This document shows, piece by piece, positions 8,701 through 13,343 of a stretch of 13,343 nucleotides of DNA. Under the pieces are notes generated by a model that was not told the origin of the DNA, ran no database searches, and was given only the letters and a program-made list of their open reading frames with translations. Both the position numbers and the translations under genes were made by a program. Source of the DNA: Chitinophaga pinensis (GTDB lineage Bacteria; Bacteroidota; Bacteroidia; Chitinophagales; Chitinophagaceae); contig CAMBGO010000048.1 of the NCBI GenBank assembly GCA_945866165.1, forward strand, positions 1 to 13,343, read 5' to 3'. The first letter of the stretch is position 1. Every line of letters starts with the position of its first letter.

Positions 8701-8937
8701 CATTGCCACTGCACCTGAATCTGTGTAGGTTAAACATAAAATATTTTCAGGCTGTGTATCCGAATCCATCAGTATTTTGCCAATACGGATTGCAAGAATT
8801 TGTGTTTTACCAGTACCGGGGCCTGCTATTACCATCACTGGTCCCTCTATTGAATCAACAGCTATTTTTTGTTCTGGATTCAACTTATCATATTCTAGTT
8901 TGAATTGGGATGCTAGTTTTTGTTGCTCTGAATTCAT
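5797..8937 (-). CDS. UvrD/Rep-type (SF1A) DNA helicase fused to a PD-(D/E)XK nuclease with putative Fe-S cysteines
   Basis: A 1046-residue ATP-dependent helicase-nuclease, expected to unwind and resect DNA in repair or recombination. Helicase motifs are in order: Q motif near Gln23; Walker A AGPGTGKT with Lys44; motif II DEYQD at 274-278; motif III GDDDQSIFRFQGA; motif IV LTRNYRS; motif V TCHGSKGLEFEH; motif VI LFYVALTRAAK. The C-terminal 260 residues form a RecB-like nuclease: His817 in GSAIHYALE, Asp908 in GKIDKM, then Asp921-Tyr-Lys923. Cys790, preceding the nuclease core, plus Cys1019, Cys1024 and Cys1027 reproduce the one-plus-three cysteine layout of AddB/Cas4-type iron-sulfur nucleases. 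It resembles AdnA/AddA-like single-chain enzymes, but no AddB or RecB/C partner is in the window, so I assign no symbol. The gene is divergent from the SRPBCC gene (103 bp gap), in which I find no convincing -33/-7 pair for it. Confidence 0.93.
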   Translation of the reverse strand: MNSEQQKLASQFKLEYDKLNPEQKIAVDSIEGPVMVIAGPGTGKTQILAIRIGKILMDSDTQPENILCLTYTDSGAVAMRKRLLKMIGPDAYRVNIHTYHSFCNQVIQDNLSIFEKSSLDAISELESIAMLRELIDGFKKGNPLKRYRSDVYYEAKPLKNLFGTIKREGLTKQLIIDAIKEYIDDLPNRKEYIYQRKQNQFKAGDLKIEQIKEEKEKMGKLEAAVIEFDNYQELMRERKRYDFDDMINWVINAFEENNSLLARYQEQFQYILVDEYQDTSGTQNKIIDLLISYWNDPNIFIVGDDDQSIFRFQGANVENMLMIKQRFPSMKTIMLTRNYRSVQDILDISKTLIDKNNERLTNHISGLSKKLTAENPILQHINIIPSLVTYRSPREEMIGITLSIESLVNSGIEPKNIAVIYKENKYGEDLSAFLKSRNIPYYSKKNLNLLEIPLVKKIVRLLEYLSSEMDTPFSGDEMLFEILHYDWFHIKPLEIARLSIENNELKFKKQPTGFRKLISEKTNSVSPSLFEANLTEELAQTGKIIEELIGSVPNKTLQGLFEQIIQQAGIIGAIMQSNDSTWQLQVLTALFDFIKDETRKNPTMNLEELVSLLQLMKKENLSLPIVQVGGNEKGVNLLTCHGSKGLEFEHIFFAGCNSSYWEKKRPGNKGFTLPDTIFLSNTSSSDLEELRRLFYVALTRAAKHLTISYANFKEDGKELEPSVFLEEIKAMHTLNEHSGDLEEKTLAEFAFVLLSSNNQPLIQKMDTDIIDKSLEKFSMNVTALNNYLKCPLEFYYKNLIRIPSPKNETLEFGSAIHYALEMFFVKMKNDPDNKFPNLELLKEDFINYLYKHRESFTKKEFERRMEYGKEVLEKYYQEKINQLSKIVSIEKNIRNIVVDGVPLKGKIDKMEFDGNNVNIVDYKTGDPEKAIEKFRTPEKQPPYGGDYWRQAVFYKLLVDNNENGKYRVVSTEFDFVEPNKKKQITSKKVLIQDEDIIQVKEQIKFAWDRIQARDFYTGCGKPDCHWCNFVKTNKLAIAEIEIDNEE

Positions 8938-9040
8938 ATTGGTGTTTTAGCCTCTTAATGTTGGGGGTTAAAAAAATATCTTACAATTTACAACAATTCG
9001 CCTGCTCAAGCATTAGGTTTATATAACAAAAGTTCAAGCG

Positions 9041-9505
9041 ATGTCTGTTCATAAATTTCAAAAGATTCAATTCATTCCCACTTCATTAAATGAGACATGG
9101 GATTTCTTTTCTCATCCTAAAAACCTGGCCGTGATGACGCCTGATTATCTAAATCTCAAGTTCACAAATGAATTATATGGAGATGAAATGTATCCAGGTC
9201 AGGTAATGACATATAATGTTAAACCTATTTTGGGAATTCCTATGTTTTGGATGACTGAAATTACCCATGTAGTGCCCAAGAAGTTTTTTGTGGATGAACA
9301 ACGCTTTGGTCCGTATTCTATGTGGCATCACCAACATCATTTTAAGGAAGTGGAAGGCGGGGTAGAAATGACAGACCTGATTCATTACAAGGCACCTCTT
9401 GGTATATTGGGGGATATTGCAAATGACCTATTCATCAAACGACAGCTTGAGGGTATTTTCGAATTCAGAAAGAAAAAGGTAGAGGAAATCTTTTTTAATA
9501 AATAG
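9041..9505 (+). CDS. SRPBCC (START/Bet v 1-fold) family ligand-binding protein
   Basis: A 154-residue single-domain cytoplasmic protein with no signal peptide or membrane segment. Its pattern is that of the SRPBCC superfamily, closest from memory to the COG4276-type proteins. There is an N-terminal strand, then WDFFSHPKNLAVMTPDYLNLKF (helices with the ‘P.NL...TP’ signature). Antiparallel strands follow (GQVMTYNVKPILGIPMFWMTEIT), then a His-rich stretch MWHHQHHF. A C-terminal amphipathic helix (LFIKRQLEGIFEFRKKKVEEIF) closes the cavity. The fold binds hydrophobic ligands; the ligand here is unknown and no catalytic residues can be named. A weak TAnnTTTA match (9014-9021) lies 19 bp upstream without a clear -33 partner. 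The gene is monocistronic: it diverges from the helicase gene and ends at a hairpin terminator 36 bp after its stop. Confidence 0.85.
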   Translation: MSVHKFQKIQFIPTSLNETWDFFSHPKNLAVMTPDYLNLKFTNELYGDEMYPGQVMTYNVKPILGIPMFWMTEITHVVPKKFFVDEQRFGPYSMWHHQHHFKEVEGGVEMTDLIHYKAPLGILGDIANDLFIKRQLEGIFEFRKKKVEEIFFNK

Positions 9506-9539
9506 CCCGATATAAGCAAGCGCTAATTAAATTATACAA

Positions 9540-10190
9540 TTATCCAGGCATCCTGGATATATATTTTTCAATTTGTTTAATTTGATCAACCACCTGCGGT
9601 GTAGTGGCCTTCTGGGCCTTTGCTTTTTTGAAAAAGTCTTTTGCTGATCGGAATTCCCTTTTTTGCATCATAATCTGACACATCTGAAGGTAGGCCAATG
9701 CCGAGCTTTCTTTATCGGGTATTCCTACGCGGATAGCTTGCCTTATGAGGCTTTCCCCTTCCTTCATATTTCCTTTTTGCATTGCCATCATTCCTAGCTG
9801 AAGCTTGTTTGCACCTTCTGCCTCTTTCATGGGCATACCCAAGGAAAGACTTTTTTTCATGAACTTCTCTGCGCTATCAAAGTCTTGTTTGGTCATGGCA
9901 ATGTTTCCCTTTAAGGTGTAGTAGACAGACCTTATCGGGGTGTAGAGCAAGCCGGGAAACTGGATGCCATTCAATATTTTTTCTGCACCTTCAATATCTC
10001 CCTCTTCCAGGTATTCCTGAATCAAGCGAAGTGGTCCAATGAAATAGTGGGTGAATATGCATACTAAGGCAATAATATAGAGTGCAAGTGAAGGCCAGAA
10101 CCCACTTGAAATATTTACAGCTATTGCTCCTAACAAAGCAATAATTCCAATGGCAAGGCGGTATTTAATGAACAGATTGAATAGCTTCAT
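9540..10190 (-). CDS. Membrane-anchored tetratricopeptide-repeat protein
   Basis: I place the start at ATG 10190 (216 residues). The same frame can be read three codons further, but only from a TTG that is part of the CAAAGATA/TATCTTTG -7 element. Two hydrophobic segments (about residues 10-27 and 32-53) anchor the protein in the inner membrane. The remaining 160 residues are helical repeats of TPR character: EYLEEGDIEGAEKIL, then TKQDFDSAEKFMKKSLSLG, then QKGNMKEGESLIRQAIRVG, then QKREFRSAKDFFKKAKAQ. The short hairpin loop between the membrane segments places both ends on the same side, probably with the TPR domain in the cytoplasm as a protein-docking scaffold (inference). Partners are unknown. 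It converges with the SRPBCC gene; the stop codons are separated by 34 bp. Confidence 0.85.
   Translation of the reverse strand: MKLFNLFIKYRLAIGIIALLGAIAVNISSGFWPSLALYIIALVCIFTHYFIGPLRLIQEYLEEGDIEGAEKILNGIQFPGLLYTPIRSVYYTLKGNIAMTKQDFDSAEKFMKKSLSLGMPMKEAEGANKLQLGMMAMQKGNMKEGESLIRQAIRVGIPDKESSALAYLQMCQIMMQKREFRSAKDFFKKAKAQKATTPQVVDQIKQIEKYISRMPG
9541..9570 (+). terminator. Intrinsic terminator of the SRPBCC gene, inside the 3' end of the TPR gene
   Basis: A perfect 8 bp stem, TATCCAGG (9541-9548) and CCTGGATA (9552-9559), encloses a CAT loop and is followed on the plus strand by TATATTTTTC. The hairpin overlaps the last codons (Ser-Arg-Met-Pro-Gly-stop) of the convergent TPR gene. In the other direction the sequence after the stem is less T-rich, so termination is probably stronger for the plus strand. 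Confidence 0.62.
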
Positions 10191-10196
10191 AAGTGG

Positions 10197-10204
10197 CAAA
10201 GATA
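10197..10204 (-). promoter_or_regulatory. -7 promoter element of the TPR gene that decides its start codon
   Basis: TATCTTTG on the minus strand is a perfect TAnnTTTG match and identical to the -7 element of the metH operon. It ends 6 bp before the ATG at 10190. There is no TTG at the usual 17-21 bp upstream, so the -33 half is missing or degenerate. If it is used, transcription starts at or just before the ATG, giving a leaderless or nearly leaderless mRNA and ruling out the in-frame TTG at 10199. Confidence 0.45.
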
Positions 10205-10271
10205 AGGAAGTTTGTGGGTTGGCTATATTAGAATGGGTTTAATAATTTCATCAATAAGCTTCAAAAAAGTG

Positions 10272-10326
10272 ATTGATTCAATTACCATGGGGTTTCTTAC
10301 ATTTACGAAGTACTTCCGCTGAAGTA
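10272..10326. repeat. Cluster of short palindromes in the divergent promoter region
   Basis: The 226 bp between the TPR and ADP-ribosylglycohydrolase-like genes contain ATTGA-T-TCAAT (10272-10282) and the perfect 10 bp palindrome GAAGTACTTC (10307-10316). The latter overlaps a 6 bp stem, TACTTC-CGCT-GAAGTA (10311-10326). The motif GAAGTA thus occurs as direct copies at 10307-10312 and 10321-10326 with its complement between. These could be operator half-sites for the plus-strand gene 90 bp downstream or form alternative hairpins. Nothing else stands out in this gap. Confidence 0.3.
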
Positions 10327-10416
10327 GATGCATATTTTTTCAACGACAAATACAATTCATATTATTTCAATTAATATATTTTTTTATTTGGTTAGTAAAA
10401 TTCAAAAAAATAAGGG

Positions 10417-11964
10417 ATGAAAAATTCAATGATTCTTGGTTTGTTTTTTATGGCATTCACCGTTGGAGTTTGTGCACAAAAAACGTTTGAAATTAGCAAG
10501 GTTGAATTGAAGAATAAAATCATGGGTGGGTGGGCAGGTCAGACTATTGGGGTAACATTTGGGGGCCCCATGGAGTTTAGGTACAATGGAACAATCATAA
10601 ATGACTATCAACCTGTGCCTTGGTATGATGGTTATTTAAAAAAGACGATGTTGGAAAATCCAGGTTTGTATGATGATCTCTATATGGATCTAACCTTTGT
10701 AGAAGTTTTTGAAAAAGAGGGATTGGATGCCCCTATTGAATCTCATGCAAAGGCCTATGCCAATGCTGGTTATGCGCTCTGGCATGCAAACCAGGCTGGG
10801 AGGTATAATATTCAGCATGGTATCATGCCGCCATTATCTGGTTACTGGAAGAATAATCCACATGCTGATTGTATTGATTATCAGATTGAATGTGATTTTG
10901 CAGGACTGATGTCACCAGCTATGCCAAATGTGGCTTCAGCTATTTCAAATCGTATTGGACATATTATGAATTATGGAGATGGATTTTATGGGGGTGTTTA
11001 TTTGGGAGCATGTTATACCCTCGCATTTAATTCTAATAATATTGAATTTATTGTTAGCGAAGCATTGAAATCCATTCCCAAGGAAAGTAATTATTACAAG
11101 TGTATAGCTGATGTTATTAATTGGCACAAGCTATATCCACAAGATTGGCAAAAGACATGGTTTGAGGTGCAAAAAAAATGGACTAATGACATAGGTTGTC
11201 CAGACGGAGTTTATGCTCCATTCAACATTGATGCAACCGTTAATTCTGCCTATGTTGTAATTGGATTACTATATGGTCAGGGTGATTTTACACAAACGAT
11301 GGAAATTACTACACGGTGTGGGCAAGATGCAGATTGCAATCCTTCCTCAGCGGGAGGTATATTGGGAACAATGATAGGCTATGATAAGATTCCAGCTTAT
11401 TGGAAGAAAGGCTTGAAGGAGGCAGAAAATATTGAATTCAAATATACCTCAACCTCTTTAAATAAGGTCTATGATATCGGCTTTCGCCATGCTATTCGTA
11501 ATATCTTAAATCATGGGGGCAAGGAATTCGGTAATTATGTTTCCATAAACATGGAAGAGATCATTCCTGTAAAATATGAGCAATCTTTTACAGGTATATT
11601 TCCAAACGCAAAAATTAATGTTAACAAGGAATTAAAAGGTGAGTATGCATTTTCTTTTGAAGGAACGGGCTTTGTTGTTAGGGGTGAAACTGCAAAATGG
11701 GAATCACTTAGCCAAGATGTTTTTAATATGGAAGTTTTTGTAGATGGGAAAAAATACGAAGTAGCTTCTTTGCCTGTGGCTTTTTTAAATAGGCGTCATG
11801 AACTGACTTGGGATTATAGTTTACCTTTTGGTAAGCACCAGGTAAAGTTGAAATTATTAAATGAAATCAAGGGTGAATATTGTAAGCTATGGGATGTTAT
11901 CATCTATAATGAAAGACCAACCATGCAAACCACTGATCAGTTATATCGATTTAAATCAAATTAA
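10417..11964 (+). CDS. Secreted ADP-ribosylglycohydrolase-fold protein with C-terminal beta domain
   Basis: A 515-residue exported protein. A signal peptide (hydrophobic residues 5-18) should be cleaved after VCA (Ala20). Residues 30-360 fit the ADP-ribosylglycohydrolase (DraG/ARH) fold. GGWAGQTIG (37-45) corresponds to the N-terminal GDxxG-type motif. Asp86-Asp87 with Asp91 (DDLYMD) corresponds to the DDT-type metal site. GQDADCNPSSAGGILG (302-317; Asp304, Asp306) corresponds to the second metal site, normally GGDxDT, with Cys307 in place of Thr. The last 130 residues are beta-rich and resemble a jelly-roll or carbohydrate-binding module. In DraG/ARH enzymes this site cleaves ADP-ribosyl N- or O-glycosidic bonds using divalent metals. 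An exported version with an appended beta domain more likely acts on a glycoside outside the cytoplasm, but the substrate is unknown. It appears monocistronic, with no SusCD pair in view. Confidence 0.85.
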   Translation: MKNSMILGLFFMAFTVGVCAQKTFEISKVELKNKIMGGWAGQTIGVTFGGPMEFRYNGTIINDYQPVPWYDGYLKKTMLENPGLYDDLYMDLTFVEVFEKEGLDAPIESHAKAYANAGYALWHANQAGRYNIQHGIMPPLSGYWKNNPHADCIDYQIECDFAGLMSPAMPNVASAISNRIGHIMNYGDGFYGGVYLGACYTLAFNSNNIEFIVSEALKSIPKESNYYKCIADVINWHKLYPQDWQKTWFEVQKKWTNDIGCPDGVYAPFNIDATVNSAYVVIGLLYGQGDFTQTMEITTRCGQDADCNPSSAGGILGTMIGYDKIPAYWKKGLKEAENIEFKYTSTSLNKVYDIGFRHAIRNILNHGGKEFGNYVSINMEEIIPVKYEQSFTGIFPNAKINVNKELKGEYAFSFEGTGFVVRGETAKWESLSQDVFNMEVFVDGKKYEVASLPVAFLNRRHELTWDYSLPFGKHQVKLKLLNEIKGEYCKLWDVIIYNERPTMQTTDQLYRFKSN

Positions 11965-12062
11965 TTGTAATTATTTTTTTATTAAAATATTGCTTTTGTT
12001 GTTCAACTTAAGAAGTATATACACTATCTACTCTTGTTTTAACTCGAAAATGGTGATCTCAA

Positions 12063-12080
12063 AATATCAACATTGATATT
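12063..12080. repeat. Perfect 8 bp inverted repeat with 2 bp centre
   Basis: AATATCAA-CA-TTGATATT is a perfect 18 bp dyad located 74 bp upstream of the O-antigen ligase start. The 2 nt centre is too tight for a good RNA hairpin, so a protein-binding site is the better guess. Its TTG (12073-12075) lies 19 bp before TATTTTAA, a poor match to a -7 element, which could make it overlap a promoter. AT-rich sequence makes chance dyads common. Confidence 0.35.
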
Positions 12081-12096
12081 AACAGAATCTCGTTTA

Positions 12097-12135
12097 TTTT
12101 AAAGCCCACTTGGTTTGGCTTAAAATCTTTAATTT
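12097..12135 (+). terminator. Possible terminator of the ADP-ribosylglycohydrolase-like gene
   Basis: The arms TTTAAAGCC (12098-12106) and GGCTTAAA (12117-12124) pair with one bulged A around a 10 nt loop, followed by the T-rich stretch ATCTTTAATTTTATCC. It lies 130 bp after the stop and about 20 bp before the next start codon, so it could instead be a leader hairpin of the downstream ligase gene. The stem has only three G-C pairs. The remaining part of the 189 bp gap is AT-rich and shows nothing further. Confidence 0.38.
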
Positions 12136-12153
12136 TATCCTAAATGTATTTTG

Positions 12154-13343
12154 ATGTCAAAAGTTAAGAGCCAAAAGCCCGTTATTGAAAAGGCAGCTAG
12201 TCAGTCAACAGTTAAAAATTCTACACAGTGGCCTGATTTCGGAATTTTTTTTATCATTTTATATTTATTAGTTGAGTTTATACCCGTTTTTGAAGGTATT
12301 GATGTGATTGGTTCACAATGGTTTTTACTGACAATACTAAATATTGTTGTGGTTGTATTTGTGCTCGTAAGAAAAAATTATTATCAGGAAACCATAAAAA
12401 ATCTTTTTAAATCTTATTCAGCAATTGTTTATGTATTATTAATTGTGTGGGGTTTGTGTTCATATTTTTATGCTGTTAATAAATCAGAGGTACTTGTAAA
12501 TGGAGCAAGGTTAGTCGATACTGGTGTTGCTTTTTTTAATATTGTAGTCCTGATTTCAGCCCGTAAAGAAAATTTTACCTATTCTTTACATATCATCACT
12601 TTTATACTTTTGTATCAATCCTTGTCCATCTTAAAAGAGTTTTATGATGGTTTCAAAGAAGGTGTGAACTTTGATGGATTGGTATATGGCTTAAAGGGGA
12701 ATGCTGGAAATAAAAATATTATGGCAGCTGTACTTGCCATTAAAATTCCATTTGCACTTTATACAGTTTATGAAGGAAGAAAAGCGCTAAGAGTAATTGG
12801 ATTTTCATCTTTATTGATAGCCATATTTGCAATTTTTATTATTAATGCTAGAACTGCTTATATATCAATTTTTGGTGCAGCTATTTTATATATAATATTC
12901 TTATTTATTAATTTCTTTCAGGATAAAAAGGCAAGAAAAAAGCTGTTAATTTCAATTTTATTTGTCATTATTCCTCTAGGCCTTGCTTTTTTCCTTGCGC
13001 AGGGTATTGTTTCAAATGCAAGGGAAGATTCAGGTAATACTTTTGGCACATACGGAACCGTAACAGAAAGGCTAAAGTCAATTTACGTTGAGGCTACTTC
13101 AGCATCAGGAAATTCACGTATCGCTTTCTGGGGTCATGCAACGGATTATATTAAACATCATCCTATATTCGGCGGAGGGTTGGGTAATTGGAAATTAGTA
13201 TCAATACCTTATGTAAAGGAGATTACAAATGATCTTATAGTGCCTTATCATGCACACAACGATTTTTTTGAAATTACTGCAGAGCTTGGTATTCCGGGAG
13301 GCCTCTTATTTATTTCTTTATTTATAATAATGGTTTATTATAC
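12154..13343 (+). CDS. O-antigen ligase-like (WaaL/Wzy_C family) membrane protein, 3' end cut by window edge
   Basis: I translated this frame from ATG 12154; it is open to the edge (396 codons). It is a polytopic inner-membrane protein with a polar N-terminus of about 25 residues, then around nine hydrophobic segments up to residue 290. A large periplasmic loop and the start of a further segment follow. The loop carries the family features: Arg322 in SRIAFW, PIFGGGLGNW, and His368-Asn369 in YHAHNDFFEITAELGIPGG, the conserved His of WaaL-type ligases just before a membrane segment. Such enzymes transfer or polymerise lipid-linked glycans (O-antigen onto lipid A core, or exopolysaccharide units) on the periplasmic side. 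Which glycan is used cannot be told here. Bacteroidota members often add C-terminal TPRs, which would lie beyond the edge. An ATG at 12144 is out of frame and closes after seven codons. Confidence 0.88.
   Translation, partial: MSKVKSQKPVIEKAASQSTVKNSTQWPDFGIFFIILYLLVEFIPVFEGIDVIGSQWFLLTILNIVVVVFVLVRKNYYQETIKNLFKSYSAIVYVLLIVWGLCSYFYAVNKSEVLVNGARLVDTGVAFFNIVVLISARKENFTYSLHIITFILLYQSLSILKEFYDGFKEGVNFDGLVYGLKGNAGNKNIMAAVLAIKIPFALYTVYEGRKALRVIGFSSLLIAIFAIFIINARTAYISIFGAAILYIIFLFINFFQDKKARKKLLISILFVIIPLGLAFFLAQGIVSNAREDSGNTFGTYGTVTERLKSIYVEATSASGNSRIAFWGHATDYIKHHPIFGGGLGNWKLVSIPYVKEITNDLIVPYHAHNDFFEITAELGIPGGLLFISLFIIMVYY

Noticed and set aside
5797..8937. Helicase-nuclease as part of an antiphage defence island
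   Set aside because: Neighbours are recR, methionine synthase and an ordinary lipoprotein; no integrase, methylase, toxin or other defence gene is present, and base composition does not change.
10426..11127. Small open frames on both strands inside the secreted hydrolase gene
   Set aside because: They are shadows of a gene with a clear signal peptide and metal-site motifs, and have no start context or family resemblance.
10417..11964. ADP-ribosylglycohydrolase-like protein as half of a DraT/DraG or toxin-antitoxin pair
   Set aside because: No ADP-ribosyltransferase gene is nearby and the protein has a signal peptide, which does not fit a cytoplasmic modification-reversal pair.
11861..12076. 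71-codon plus-strand frame running off the end of the hydrolase gene
   Set aside because: It overlaps the hydrolase 3' end by about 100 bp, its second half is AT-rich intergenic sequence, and the product shows no recognisable pattern.

Overview
The window looks like a chromosomal segment from a member of the Bacteroidota. It is AT-rich, its promoters match the Bacteroidota type (a TTG/TTTG -33 element, about 19 bp, then TAnnTTTG), and Shine-Dalgarno sequences are essentially absent. Gene content also fits: a methionine synthase split into two proteins, a lipoprotein with a GGPxDxxPP-type bacterial Ig-like N-terminus, and a UvrD-type helicase fused to a PD-(D/E)XK nuclease. Class or genus cannot be fixed from this window.

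Positions 1-8937 hold five genes, all on the minus strand. In the order they are read, they are the helicase-nuclease (5797-8937), the Ig-like lipoprotein (4313-5755), recR (3653-4267), the homocysteine/zinc half of cobalamin-dependent methionine synthase (2442-3467), and the folate/B12/reactivation half (1-2430, cut by the left edge). A strong promoter match just upstream of the homocysteine half makes the two metH pieces a separate two-gene operon. It also leaves a leader of only about 10 nt, too short for a riboswitch.

Positions 9041-9505 carry a small SRPBCC ligand-binding-fold protein on the plus strand, divergent from the helicase gene. It converges on a membrane-anchored TPR protein on the minus strand (9540-10190). 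An intrinsic terminator for the SRPBCC gene lies inside the last codons of the TPR gene.

Positions 10417-11964 encode a secreted protein of the ADP-ribosylglycohydrolase fold with a beta-rich C-terminal domain. The window ends in an O-antigen ligase (WaaL/Wzy_C-like) polytopic membrane protein starting at 12154 and cut by the right edge.

Most of the window is housekeeping: methionine and one-carbon metabolism, recombination repair and envelope. I see no mobile element, CRISPR array, tRNA, rRNA or defence cassette. The least explained items are the secreted ADP-ribosylglycohydrolase-like enzyme, the Ig-like lipoprotein sitting between two DNA-repair genes, and several short palindromes in the promoter regions. 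No gap between genes exceeds 300 bp.
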